NCBI GenBank assembly: GCA_033002965.1
Contig: JAURVB010013178.1
Coordinates: forward strand, 1 to 64,000
DNA: 64,000 bases
Direction of reading: 5' to 3'
Source of the DNA: Piper betle
Lineage: Eukaryota > Streptophyta > Magnoliopsida > Piperales > Piperaceae
Position numbers and translations under genes: made by a program. The notes beneath the pieces were generated by a model. The model was not told the DNA's origin, did no database searches, and saw only the letters and a program-made list of their open reading frames with translations. Of the stretch, positions 12,001 through 24,273 are shown in pieces; the stretch's first letter is position 1; each line of letters begins with the position of its first letter.

Positions 12001-14520
12001 TTCTATATAAAAAGAAATTTCTCAGACCAACGGGCAACACACAGGTTCATACACGAAGTTATGCGCCTTCGTTCAATGGAAGGTTGAAGGTTGAAACATG
12101 AGTACGGGGTGTGAGTCGAGTGGAGGGTTACCCCAAAGCACCTTTTTCCACTAAAATCACAAATTAAACATTTTAACAATAAGAGAAAAATGCACACAAG
12201 ACAAAAGGTTTTTATGTGGTTCAATGAGACTCAATTTGAGTTCTCATGTCATTCCACGATAAGTTAAACTCACAATCCACCATAGTTATAATTTTTTACA
12301 ATTGACAATCACAAATGGATTTTGTCGCTTTGTAATTTGTCTATCCCGAGTGTTGTACGTCTTTCAAGGCTCAAAAATAATCTTTCTTATGCTCCAGTGT
12401 AAAAATGGACCTCACCACTAAATACGTATGTCGAAATTACGTAAGACACCAAATTTCACATCAATCAGAAATCGGGAAGCCCCTAAAATAATTTCCAGAA
12501 TGAAGGCGTGTTGAAACAGTCCTGGTTTGGGCCAGAAAATAGTTGAACCGGGATCGGTGTATGCAGTTGGACTCGGCGGGGTACGTGGGTGCTGGGCCAA
12601 AGCTGGGTGCGCCGGATGGTCGATGGTGTACGTGTACCAATAGCCAAGATGGGTAGCAAATGGGTCGCAAACAGAATTCAGGGAGGCCGATACGGTCACG
12701 GTTTGCGGGGCAACATACGTGGTCATGGATCAGACAAAGCAAGTGGCTGGATCCACTAAGTAGGCCCGACAGACCCGTTTAGTCGTGTGGTGCAACGTCA
12801 ACGTTGACAGCATTTCCAGCAACGTAGACTGATGGCGTCTGGCAGAGGGAATGGTGACCACTGTGTCGCAGCGGCGGCCGACTGGAAACTCTTCGGAAAA
12901 CTCCAAGTGATACTAGTTATTGCCAGACTTTATGGCCATTTTTCGGCGAACCGGCGAGTCTTAAGCAGCAGGGTCTGGTCATTGGCGATTCTCAATGATA
13001 CGGTTAGTTGATTCGCGGTAGTTGGATAGTTGGAGGTAGCTCAACTCGACTAGTTGAGGACTTGAAAGGTGGCATTTTCAGCTGGTTCTAGATCCGATTA
13101 GGAGGTTTGCATTGGTATTTCAGTGACAGGGAGCTACCCCGGCAGTAGAACTTGGTAGGGGATGATAGCTAGCGTTACAGAGAGTAGACCAGTGATGATT
13201 GTACGGCTCAAGATGGCATTAGTCAACTGGAGCACTCTCTGGAAAATGACTGTTTTCTGTTATTCTCCTTGCTCCAAGCAACGCCTTCTCTGGCTACGAC
13301 AAAGTATCATGTCGTCAGGGAAGACTCTGATGAGGGCTTGGCTTCAACCAGTGGAACGGAAAGCTGTTGAGTTTATCTCACATCATGTTTAGAGGTGACT
13401 GGTGACTTATATTTAGACTAATGGGAATGTCTTATTTATTAAGTTAGTTTTTAAATTAAAAAATGTTCGTAACCCCTGTCATAAGTCCTTTTGAAGGTCC
13501 ATTGGGCCCAAAAAGTTATATGTTGGACTTCTAGCGTTAGTCGATGGTAGCCCTAGTTGGTTGGAAATGGGTCTGAAAGATGCTGAGTCTACTCATGTTC
13601 AAATGGTTGCAACTATTGCCTCTATACGTTCAAATGGTTGCACTATTGCTCTTTTCGTTATCACGATGAGTTAATGAGAAAATCTTATTCTTTAAACTAA
13701 TTTTAAAGCTAACGAGAAAAATTTATTCTCCATTAGGCCTAAAAAGCCCCAAAAACTATATGTTGGACGTCTGCCCTGGTTGGTGGTGGCCCTAGTTGGC
13801 CAGAAATAGGTCCAAAAGATGCTGATCTACCCACGTTCAAATGCTTGCAACTATTGCCTCTTCTCCGTTCTCACGGTCGGCAAGGGTTTGGGATGGCAGC
13901 GTCCAATCTAGTATGCTCCGGGATGATTGTGGCTCCTGTTTGGTGGCTTCAATGGTCATTGGAGTGGTGCCCCGGCAAGGAATGTGGCAAGAAAGGCGAA
14001 TGGTAGGTTGACGGTCACCGGGGAAGAGGAGGGCACTGCCGTTTCCAATTTTCCATCGGATGTGGAGGGTTTGTTTACGGTGAATTCCACCCTAATGTGC
14101 TCCCAAATCATGGCAAAAACATAATCACCTCAGCTCTTATCTTCTTCCTTGTTCATATCTACGTCTCCTATCGTGCAACCACCAAAGACTTGCTCTCTAG
14201 GGTAATATATGCGGACAATTGGGTATGGACTCGACTTGCTGTCATAACGTGTCATGAACCGTTAGGGTCGGACAAACTTGTGGCCCATTAACCAGTGATC
14301 ATATTACTGACACACATAAGCGAGCCCAGAAGGTATGGGGAGTGAGCTCAACAAAGAACCATGCAAGGCCTCTCGAGCCAAATCCTCTACGTGGCATTTG
14401 ATGAGTGGCATTTTTAAAAGATATATACTCTTACTAAGGGGACGGAGTTTTATTCGATCACATCTCAAGGCTAAAGGTTGCTAAAGGTTGTATCTCATCT
14501 CTTCCTTCTAAATATAACAA
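12001..14520. other. Higher-GC repeat relic, probably decayed retroelement DNA
   Basis: This block is clearly less AT-rich than its flanks. It opens with a stretch typical of plant LTR-retroelement edges (TTTTTATGTGGTTCAATG near 12209) and contains an internal diverged direct repeat. Short open frames on both strands match no protein I know and overlap one another. I read it as a degraded mobile element without identifying termini. Confidence 0.35.
13491..13865. repeat. Diverged direct repeat, unit ~130 bp
   Basis: Unit 1 (about 13496-13620) and unit 2 (about 13730-13862) share the order CCATTGGGCC / CCATTAGGCC, TATATGTTGGAC, CCCTAGTTGG and GCAACTATTGCCTCT in the same orientation, at roughly three-quarters identity, about 240 bp apart. 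It is an old local duplication inside the repeat relic. Confidence 0.75.
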
Positions 14521-17500
14521 TAATATCTCTTTAAATATTTTTTCTTTTGATTAGTAGAAGATTTTGAAAGATCAAAAGGCATAAATAACTATGAGATAAT
14601 TATATTATTCTTTTTATCATGTTTTTTTATATGTTTTTGAGTTTATTTGTAATTTAATTATTCTTTTTCCTTTTTAGGCAAAGTATTTATCTTTAATTCA
14701 CTTCATTATAATTAATATCATTCATTTTTTATTTTTGAAATTTTTTATTCAACTTTTTATTCTCATTTATCATTGTTTATCTTTTATTGTTTACACCTTG
14801 CTTTTTTATTTTTCTTTTTAATATCTTCACTTTGAGATTTTATTTTTGTTTTTTCCCCAAAATATCTTTATTTTTGCATTGGGAACACTGTAGCATTCTT
14901 TATACTAACATATTGATTATTTTTCTTATTAAAATTGCTGTATTTTCCCCTATTTTGATTTAAATTGTGATATTTTATTTTTTTCAAAATTGTTTTAAAT
15001 TTTAATTTTTGTAAAAGATGCATATGTACAAAAACGGTAAACTTCGAAAGGTGGTGAACTTCTAATGGGTCATAGTAAATGTGAAGAAGTTTATATAGAC
15101 GTGTTATGTTTTAAATATATGAATTTGAAGATAGAAAAAATAACTTGAAGAACAATTAAATACATGGTAAATTAAGTATAGTATTTTTTTTGCATGGACG
15201 CTTTGTGATTAATAATTTTTTATTAAAATTACTTTATTTTTTGGAAAAATTAAAATTAAGCATTGATATGGTTTATGGCATGATAAATTGGAAAGAAATG
15301 ATCTATAACCTCGACTTTTATTCTTTAGGAGCAAGTGGATGATAAAGAAGAAAAAGGAAATTATTTAATTTTTTACATGAATTACATAAATTTTGTTATT
15401 TAAGCTTATTTATTTTTTTCTACAAGTCTAATAATGTTCACACGTAGAGGAGAGCAATCGGTTGGTTTGACAAAATCAAAATTTTGAATTGAAGTTCGTA
15501 GGTATAAATGTGGCATCAAACCGAACCTAGATTTTTATTAAAACCAAACTCAACCAAAACCAAACCAAACCAAATAAATTGGGTTTGATTTAAAAAACTA
15601 AAAACATTAAACGTATATTAAAATTAATTATTTCTTTTAATAATAAACAAACTTATCATATAACTTAACCACATTCAAAAGTATTTTTTACATAGATAAT
15701 ATATTATAATTACTAAATAAATTATAAAAACAAAAAATTGAGAATAACTCACATAAAATATAAATATTAAGCTTTTTCTTCATTTCTTCTTCATTTCAAA
15801 AGCTTTTGATCCAGTTTGGTTCCAAACTGAAATTCTCCATACATAAAATTTTATCAAAATTTTAAACCAAACCGAACCAAATTTTAACAATGATCAAACT
15901 AAACTGACAAATTTGATTCAGTTTGGTCACTTATTTTAGTTTGGGCCAAACTTTGTTTGGGGCTAATCAAAAGCAATTGATTTATATCTATTAAATTTAA
16001 TAGTTCAGATACTTTCATAATATTTTAACTTTATAGTTCAATTAACTTTTAACAATTTTAAATAATTTATATTAAAAATTAATAAATTATTAATTTATAT
16101 ATTTAATAATATTTTTTATAGTGTTAGGTTTTTAATTTTATAGATAGAAGTATTTTAGACAATTTATACCCCTCCCTCGCCCCCTCTTGCCCCTTTTTGG
16201 TGATTTAATTTAATTTTCCCACCACCAATTATAGTAATAGGTTTAACCAATCAAAATATAACAAATTTAAAAAATAATAAATAAAATTATTATAATGTAT
16301 CTTCTTATTTAAATAGGATCTATCTTTTCAATTAAAGTTTATATCTAAAATATTAAATTATTATAGTTTAGCTCTATATTTAAAGAGAATTTATGTATAA
16401 AATTAAAATTTATCCAGAGTAAATAGCACTTTAAGATGCACATAGCATGACATCTTGACTATTTTTCATATCTTAACCATATCAATTTTAACTATGGAAA
16501 AAAATTATGCATTTCTTTTTATATATAGATTTATTTATATGTGAGCATGCATTAATTTTTTATTTTTCTCCATGCTACAAAATGTTTGGTTAATTTTAAA
16601 ATGTGGAAAAAATACATGGGAAAAAAGTTCCTCTAGGCTTTTTGCTATGAAATAAAGTTTAAAATTGGCATGTTTTTTAAAAAATCTCTAAATTATATAA
16701 AAAAATTAAATTTGTATTTATTGCAAAAATTAATGTAGAGAAGCATAAAAATATTGCCAATTTCATTGCATCATCTACTCTTATTAATAAAAAGGGACTA
16801 AATACTCGCATGAGACTAAAAGTAGGAAAATCACTTAATTAAAATACAAAAAAATCTAAAAAATATATTAAAATGCCTTTATATAGGGTCATAGGTTTGA
16901 ATCTCATTATCCTCGATTTTTTAAAATAAAAATAAAAATACCTTTCACAGGTCACATTTATGAAGTTAACTAATCTCAACTTCTAATTTCCTACTAATAA
17001 GAGTTTTTTAATTGTCTTAAAAATATATTTAAATTTTAAATAATTATAATTCATCTTTTTATTTTAATAAGATATTGAACAGATACAAACATGAACATGT
17101 TTGGGTCCAATAACCCTCATACACCTCTTCTCCCCATCCTCGTTAACTCAGTCCTGACAGCTCCTCAAAACGGTGAAGGAAGAGGAGGCTCAAAGTTGCT
17201 GCTAAGAGAAGAAGAAGACTGTGAAGGAGAAAGGAGGGCTCGAAGTTGCTGCTAAGAGAAGAAGAAAGGATAAAGAAAAGTAGGAAAGGAAGAAGAAAGG
17301 GAGGAGCCCCTCGCCAAAGATCCATCTCTCGCGACCCGTAAGCCCACCAGATCAATTGGAAACAATTGACGGCCTTCCTGACTTCAATTTGAGATAAAAC
17401 TTGCTACCCTACCATTTTTGGACGTTCAGAACCTAGTTGTGAGATTATTTGAAAAATTTGAAGACTAAAAATGGACGAAGTAAGAATTGAAGTCAAAGCT

Positions 17501-18044
17501 ATCAAAGGTGAATCAAATAAAAAAATGGCAAAATTCACTATTATTAGTATAACTTGTAAAAATCAAGGAAAATATTTACTTAATAAATACCAATCTCACT
17601 ATAAATTGACTTAGGGATTCTAATTGAATCCTAAGGAACTATGTAAAAAACTTGGGTGTTCATTCCTCGTTTGGTTATTTTATTTATTTTCTAACTTATA
17701 CTATTTTTTTGTTCAACAAGAGCATCTTTGGTCCTACCAAACCCACAAATATGACAACTAAAAGAAGATTGATTCATAGGACGATAATCACGTGCCTGAA
17801 AAAATATATCTGTAAAATAAATTATAATATATATTTAAGATATTAAATTATTATAATTTATCGGGTATAAATCATTGGTACGTGGCATAACACCTTACCT
17901 AGTTTTTTAAAGCACGAAGAAAAACACACTCGAATCGATGGTGAATGACCCATACTGCAATTTAAAAATCACACTTAGCTCGAATTTGAAGACAATTTTT
18001 TAGTAGAACGTAAAACTGAGAAATTGAATCCATGACGTGTTAGT
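14521..18044. other. Very AT-rich intergenic DNA with MITE-like remnants
   Basis: No gene is supported. From about 15450 to 15970 the DNA is dense in AACCAAACC / GGTTTGGTT words facing each other, as in an old inverted-repeat element. The remaining sequence is low-complexity AT. A purine-rich patch at 17172-17275 is a 50-bp tandem duplication. Confidence 0.5.
17172..17275. repeat. Purine-rich 50-bp tandem duplication
   Basis: Two copies of a block containing AAGTTGCTGCTAAGAGAAG begin about 17187 and 17237, 50 bp apart and almost identical. The open frame on the minus strand is only a hydrophobic read-through of this purine tract. Confidence 0.8.
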
Positions 18045-18070
18045 AATATATATATATATATATATATATA
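18045..18070. repeat. (TA)n tract at the left edge of the composite element
   Basis: About 13 TA units end directly at the TGAGCCCAGG terminus of the element to the right. A second (TA)n tract stands at its right edge (23140-23169). Confidence 0.9.
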
Positions 18071-19114
18071 TGAGCCCAGGTTTCCTGTGCTGCAGCACAG
18101 GCACACTATCTGTGCTTGAAATTAAATCCAGCTGTTGAAAAATCATCTGACGGTTAAAAAACAATAAAAAATCTCTGTTTTCGATTTCCCTCGTTTTCGA
18201 TCTCCCTCCCCTTAGCCGCCCTGCCGCCACACCTCCTGCCGCCCCGCGGCCGCGTCGAGCACAGCTCCACCAACATCATCTTCCAAAACTCCGATCTCAC
18301 TTCCACACCACCGACGACCCCACCCACTTTGATGTCGCGCTGCCTACGAAGCTCGCCGACTTTGACGTCATGCATCGCCTCCGCTCCACCACCGCGTCCT
18401 TTACCCGCTGAGGGTGGCCACGACCGACGACATTGGTCTTTTGGAGTGGGGGAGGGTGTACATTGGCAGGCGTTGTGCTTCTCGACATTGCCTTTGTAAC
18501 ATGGTTTGTTCTCCTGTTTTCTTCCTTTTCGCTTAAGACTTTGCTTTGAGATTGGTCGTTAATAGAATGTTGTGTTGCTTCTAGCTAGTAGTGGTGGTTG
18601 ATTATTTTCAATTAATAGTGGCACTAGATTGGCAATCATGTGGTTGATTTGGAATGGAAATCAATTTTGAAGTGTTATTAAGATTGGTAGGACTTTGCTG
18701 GATGCCTCGCACTTGTTTGTTGGATTGCCAAAGAAGTGAATGCTATAATTCCTATGAATTATCAACTTTCGTGTTACTATATGTCTTCTGTGCTTCAGCA
18801 TTCCCTTTTACTCTTTTGATGAATTTTCTCTTCAACATTCTGATTTATTTGTCGAAATCTGTCAGCTGATTGAGACTTCCACTGGCTTGGCAGAAGTATA
18901 TTAGCTTGTCATCTTGAAGAGAATTTATTAGAAGTATTTTGGGATTCAACATATTGTTGACAATGATGCATGATTTGTTGCAGCTGCATTTGGTTTGGGA
19001 CTGGTGGAAATGGGTAATGGAACTCCTGAAGGTTGGATTTAAGAAGCTGTGCGCCTTTAGTTTGATTTTCTAGACTGGCATTTTGCATCTGGAATTTGTT
19101 CTACAGCTTGGTAA

Positions 19115-19291
19115 TTTGACATTGCTCGGGCATATGAGATTGAAGAGAATTTCTACTGGATTCAATCTCATAATCAGTCATATCCTAACTATCAACTGGG
19201 GACAGCAGCTGTGATTGTCCCGGCGTATTGTAGTTTTTCACAAGCAAGGGATGCTGCTGATTATGTTGCTTTTGAGTTTGATGTTGCATAA
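19115..19291 (+). pseudogene. Unidentified coding-like fragment
   Basis: A 58-codon frame without a start codon has balanced, protein-like composition (YEIEENFYWIQSHNQSYPNY, then GTAAVIVPAYCSFSQARDAA). I do not recognise the family. It lies inside the composite element beside the dipeptidyl-peptidase relic, so a captured exon is likely. It may be chance. Confidence 0.3.
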
Positions 19292-19494
19292 ATTGTGAGT
19301 ATGGTTGCTGCTGAATTTTCTGTTCTTGAGACTGCATCTGTTCCTAAGATTGTTGATGGTGGGAATGTGTTCACGATTCGATGTCTTGATATCTTTTATT
19401 TTCTTGTTACTCTTTGCTAGAGATGTTCACTAGCTGGCCTTGTAAATGCAGTTCTAGCCCCCACCCAGACCGTCTCCCTGTAAATGCAAGCAGG

Positions 19495-19669
19495 CGAGCA
19501 GAGCACGAAGTTGTAGCAAGATCGGGGAAGGCTAGCTCACAAATAATTGATGCACATCTCTTACCAGATAGAACTATGCTTGCTTATGTTATGGATGACG
19601 TACTGTATATCCGAAGTTTGTTGCACAGTGAATCGGAATTGGTCACACCTGGAGCTAAAAAATTCCAAG
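19495..19669 (+). pseudogene. Captured exon of a plant dipeptidyl-peptidase IV/8-like gene
   Basis: The frame reads KASSQIIDAHLLPDRTMLAY then VMDDVLYIRSLLHSESELVT, which follows the N-terminal beta-propeller pattern of plant DPP8/DPP IV-like proteases (SS-IIDPHLSPDGTMLAYVRDDEL). It ends at a good splice donor (TTCCAAG/GTAAGA at 19669). Family-critical residues differ (PDG to PDR), no start or catalytic domain follows, and the fragment stands alone, so it is a dead exon captured with its intron edge. Identification is from memory of the family and should be searched. Confidence 0.55.
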
Positions 19670-20175
19670 GTAAGAACATTATCAAACTTCTTATTCCTTT
19701 GAATGTACCGTCTTCTTGAAGTTTGTGCTTTGCAGTTTGTTCCACAACTAGACAATGTAAAGGTAATTCTATGATGTAAATGCATGACACTAGACAAAAT
19801 TGTCCGTATCTTTAACTTAGCATGCCATTGTGTTTAGACTATTTTGCATGCCATAACCTATACCAATGTCTTTTGATTTTGAACTGCGTACTGCTGAAAA
19901 ATTTATCGACTGTAGTGTATTTTTCAGGTCTAATCTATGTTGTCTTTTTTTCTTTCTAATCTGTGTTATCATCTTGGATAGAGTTAGATCACTAATTGGG
20001 ACACGATACTCTGGTGTATGCGCATGAATGCGTGCATGTTTTCGGACAATTCTAAACTAAACTCGATCCTCCCAATTTGTGCTAAATCGAATCCTTGGAG
20101 CTGCTTTCATAACCTGAGAAGAAAAGCATTGATAAATTGAATCCTAATATGTTTTTCATTAAATTAAATTGTTAT

Positions 20176-20312
20176 GGATCTTTAGCTTAAAATTGGCAGA
20201 GCACTCAAGAAATACTTGAGGGATGGTGGTTCGAATCCATCAAGATCCTACTTAGTAAATATTTGATAAAAATTTGAGACGTTGTAATTATGTAAAAAAT
20301 AAAAAATTGTAT
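20176..20312 (+). mobile_element. Short tRNA-derived SINE or retroposed tRNA pseudogene
   Basis: Bases 20176-20248 fold as a complete cloverleaf: acceptor stem GGATCTT/AAGATCC (7 pairs), D stem GCTT/GAGC, anticodon stem CTCAA/TTGAG, a 4-base variable loop and T arm GGTGG-TTCGAAT-CCATC with a consensus B box (GGTTCGAATCC). The anticodon loop GAAATAC lacks U33, so it is unlikely to be a working tRNA. About 55 bp of body and an A-rich tail follow. Near-identical short repeats flank it (AAATTGTTAT at 20166, AAATTGTAT at 20304), as expected for target-site duplication. Confidence 0.6.
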
Positions 20313-20418
20313 GATTTATCATGGTTGTGTTCAAAGTAACATATATATAATATTAAAAATAATATAAATAGACAAAAATATATCATCGTCATTCAATAAC
20401 ATTACAGAAGATTAAAAT

Positions 20419-20979
20419 CTACAAAATGCACAAAAAATACAATGACAATGTTTCCCCACATCTACAACTATACATTATATAAGCCCACAAAATCCTATTA
20501 TATGGAATCATTGTTACAATTGCTATGAATATTTTTACATGTTGTAGAATAATGACCTCTCTCATTACAAAGACTACACATCCGTTTTTTGTTTGAGCTT
20601 GAGCAACTTCGTATCCAGCCTTCAATCTGTGATTATTCTTGGGACGACCTGTAGTACGCAACTGAGAGGGGTCACGTACTACTATTTGGGGAATATGCTC
20701 CATTGAAGTTGTAATTTGTCTCTCAACAGACTCGTTACTTGCTTGTACTCTCAATGAAGATGAAGTCCCAATTGCATCAAGCTTTTCAACCAAATTTTCT
20801 AAAAGTGGTAATGCAAACTGATATCGCTCATCTGAACTTGTTCCCAAATCTTGTAATCGGATAGTCATATTCCGAAATCTCCATATTTGCAATGGGGTAA
20901 GTGGACTTGTAGAGGAATGAATGACAAAGCAATAGACAAATGAAGCCATACCAAGACAACAGAACATATCAACAAGCAA
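20419..20979 (-). pseudogene. C-terminal remnant of a FAR1/FHY3-type (MULE-derived) protein
   Basis: The minus strand reads ERYQFALPLLENLVEKLDAI, then DPSQLRTTGRPKNNHRLKAG, the segment that precedes the C-terminal zinc knuckle in FAR1-related proteins and Jittery-type MULE transposases. The knuckle is present but one frame off: C-x2-C-x4-H-x5-C is encoded at 20537-20578, with the frame change at a six-T run (20585-20590). The knuckle frame stops soon afterwards, as at a normal C-terminus. The MULE transposase core and FAR1 DNA-binding domain are absent. It may be a captured host gene tail or the decayed transposase of the surrounding element. Confidence 0.6.
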
Positions 20980-21375
20980 AGGCTAAAAGGCATGGTCTAT
21001 ACAAAGAAGAAGAAGAATTCCTGCAAGTCGTCGTAATCGATAAGAACAAGAAACAAATCAAGATGTTGAAAAGCCATCGAGAAGTCGGAATATGACTTTC
21101 AATTCCCCACCAAAACGATTGACATTGCAACCTCCAAAAAGGTAAATCTCCACAAATTGTTCAAACAAGCAATTGCTAAGGGTTTGGATTAAAACAAAAA
21201 GAAAAAAAATGCATGACGATCTTTCGAATCAAAGAAAATTGTAGTTTCAAAATACATTTTTTATCTTAACCATCTGCGTAGAAAAGTTGCCCTGCCATCA
21301 CCCTTTCCTTCCCCCGCCCCCTCCCTCTGTTTTGCCACGCCACCCACCGCCTCGCCGCCGACAGCCGGTGAGGAG

Positions 21376-21478
21376 ACGGTTGCCAGCAGAATGAAAGCGG
21401 GAGGCATCGCCTTGGGAGTCCGGCGAGGCAATGGTTGCCGGCAAATCCACTGTTGTCATCGCATCGATCAAAGCTGTG
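21376..21478 (+). repeat. Left arm of an internal inverted repeat
   Basis: This stretch is the inverted counterpart of 22868-22975. Read toward each other both contain GATGAA/AATGAA, GGGAGGC, GGTTGC and GATCAAAGCTG in the same order, at about 70% identity over ~100 bp. It abuts the BSK fragment. Confidence 0.7.
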
Positions 21479-21498
21479 TTACGATGCCGCCGAAGCAC

Positions 21499-21748
<250 letters not shown>

Positions 21749-22759
21749 CTACAATAAAGAAGCAAGTACATCAATCAGATACATCAATAGGAATAATTTA
21801 TCTCCACCAATGATCAGAAAAAATAACTTAATCCCAAACAAGAACTATCTGTAACATTGCAAAAACAATGATGATGTCCAACCTTCTATGATTAAAACAA
21901 ATAATACAAATTTCAAACACGAATTAGCTTTACCGCTTTACTGCACTAAAATTTCCAACAATATTAAAATGGGTAAAAACGAAAAAATTCTCTCCTCTAA
22001 AATCAAAAGAATGAACCAAATCTCAAACATAAACTAGCTCTTTCACTACGCCAAAGAGTATTAATTTCCACTTCTATATTATTTAAACAAATAACAAATA
22101 ATTTCAAACAGGAATTAGCTATACTTCTTTACTACACTAAAAATTCCCAAAATATAGCCATAAAATAGGTTAAAAAAAGTTATCTCCCCAACAATCAGCA
22201 CACAACAAAATCTCAAACGTAAACTAGCTCTTACACTCCAACAAAGTGTGTTACCTTCAATTTCTATGTGCTAAAAAACAAATAAAAAAAATCCCAACAG
22301 AAATTAGCAATACAGCACAAAAATTTCAAAAGCAGAACCATAAGTTGTTTATCAAAAAACAACTCATTCCTTCATATCAAGGAGGTTCAATGTTTGAGAT
22401 TTTGCTAGCTTCAACAAGGTAACAATGTTGATACTTACAAAACCATATAGAAGATTTTATAGAGGCCACAATAAACAGTAATAACAAGACACACAAAAGA
22501 ACAAATTTTCAGAATACCACCAACAAATTTAGCTGCTATGAAGCAGAAAACAAAACATAGCAATAACATATAACCATGAAAGGGCGATGCTTGGGATCAA
22601 AGAAGAAGCCTTGGCCAAAGGGGAGGGTTGTAAGTCGTGCTCGTGGAGGAACTCCCGTCGTTGAAAATGACCAAGGCGCCTGCCTCACGAGCTCCTCCAA
22701 CAAATCCCGATGCTGCTGTCGGCCTCGATTACGATCATCCTCTGCATCGCCAGGTCGAG

Positions 22760-22990
22760 CACTGGAATCCGAAGCCGACGCCTCTCACCTTCATCCCGCT
22801 GGCCGTGCTACGCGGCGTCCCAAGAACAGAGGAAAGGGGAAACAGAGAACTGTGGTCGGCGGCACGAGAAAGCTGCAGCTTTGATCGAGGTGATGGCAAC
22901 GGTAGACTCACCAGCAACCGCCTTCTCACCAGAATCCGAAGCCGACGCCTCCCACCTTCATCCTGTTGTGTGGCTGTGTGCTGCACGGGA
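22760..22990 (-). repeat. Right arm of the internal inverted repeat, itself duplicated
   Basis: Bases 22868-22975 pair with 21376-21478. A direct partial copy lies just to the left: GAATCCGAAGCCGACGCCTC occurs at about 22767 and again at about 22932. The overlapping open frames on both strands (22576-23100) follow from GC-richness and are not genes. Confidence 0.6.
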
Positions 22991-23139
22991 AGAACGAACT
23001 GGTTGTGGCCTAAGCGGCGTTGAGGGACCAGAGCAAGGATTGGGGGGTGGGGTTGTTTTGCAGCCGTTGGATAGAATCCAACGGCCGGAATGAAACTCAA
23101 GTACTGGTAAGTTACCTGGGGTTAAGAAACATTATATCC

Positions 23140-23172
<33 letters not shown>

Positions 23173-23286
23173 GCGTTACCAATTACCAAATACTCTCGTC
23201 TCTGGTCTCCCCCAAAACCCTTTTCCTTCCGTTTGGCTTCACCGCTCTCTTTCTCTATCTCTCTGTCTTCTATTTTTGGTTTGATG
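23140..23286 (+). promoter_or_regulatory. BPC core promoter and leader exon
   Basis: A (TA)n tract at 23140-23169 ends in TATATAAA, 25-35 bp before a pyrimidine-rich stretch that looks like a transcript leader. The leader exon is probably about 23195-23286 and ends at a good donor (GATG/GTAAGC). It is rich in CTCTCT/TCTCTAT words, the GAGA-type sites bound by BBR/BPC proteins, so autoregulation is possible. The intron to the next exon (acceptor TGGTCAG at 25651) is about 2.4 kb. Start site and binding are inference. Confidence 0.5.
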
Positions 23287-24273
23287 GTAAGCTTCGTTTT
23301 CCACTGCGAGCTGTTGAGCTTTTTTTTCTGTCTTTTTGTTTTGAGACAGTAATTGCTATTTTATGCTGTGCGTGCCTATATAGTGTCCTTTGGTGAGAAA
23401 TGATATGCTGTTTCTAGGCTTATGCTGGAAAATCTGGCTCGTGTTGAGTGGGAAAAATTGGTTTTTTAGATGTTGGTGAAATGGGTGTTCAGTTTGTGCG
23501 TGGTCTGATGGTTAGTCCGTAAAGGAAATGGCGTTTTTTTGTCCTGGGTTTTTTTGGGTTTTGGTAAACGTTTTTGGCGTTTGCTTTTTGGGATTTTTTT
23601 TTGGGGTTTGCTGTTAGTGATTTGGTTGGATATTGACTGAATGCGAGCAATTTGATCGGCAGTTTTGAGCTTTTTTATTTCATCAAAGGGTAATATTTTC
23701 TTTTGTTCTGTTGAGTGCTAAGATTTAGCTGCTTTTATTTGTATTTTTGTGTCACTGGTATATAATATGTTTTGTTATTTGGCCAGCGTGACAGACCCAA
23801 TGTATGCACTATACAGTGGCACATGTTAGGCATGAAACCCACGTATGTTTCTTCATTAGGACGCTGTTTGAGGGCAAATAGTCTACATATCTAAAATGAT
23901 AACTCACGGCATAAATTGTAAGTTATTGGCTTTAATATATTATGGCACTTAACCGGGCTCTTAAGCCATTATGTTTTCTTGCATTTATTTTCCAAATCTA
24001 TGAACGGTTCAGGAGTATGCTTCTTGTGTTCAAGAAACTGTTTACCAGAAAGTTGTTAATGTTGTTAAAGCATGCGAAACTATTGTCGAGTCACAATGCA
24101 GGGATCTGGGAAGATTATGTTACATACCTTTTCCTCTCAACTTAAAAGAATAGCATCAGTCATGAAGTTTTTTTCTTAGGGATTTAAAACGTTTCCCATA
24201 CTACTTAAACTCTCAAGTGTCTGATTTTGTATTTTGTTTCCGGTGAACTATTGGTGCTTGTGAAGTATTGTGG

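Noticed and set aside
12418..12742. Overlapping minus-strand frames of 93-102 codons
   Set aside because: Overlap each other in different frames within a repeat relic; no domain.
17143..17355. Leu/Ser-rich minus-strand frame that looks membrane-spanning
   Set aside because: It is the complement of a purine-rich tandem duplication.
20176..20248. Functional tRNA gene
   Set aside because: Loop lacks U33, and tail plus flanking repeats indicate a retroposed copy.
22576..23100. Three overlapping frames of 100-128 codons
   Set aside because: Located in duplicated GC-rich element arms, mirrored on the minus strand, no recognisable protein.
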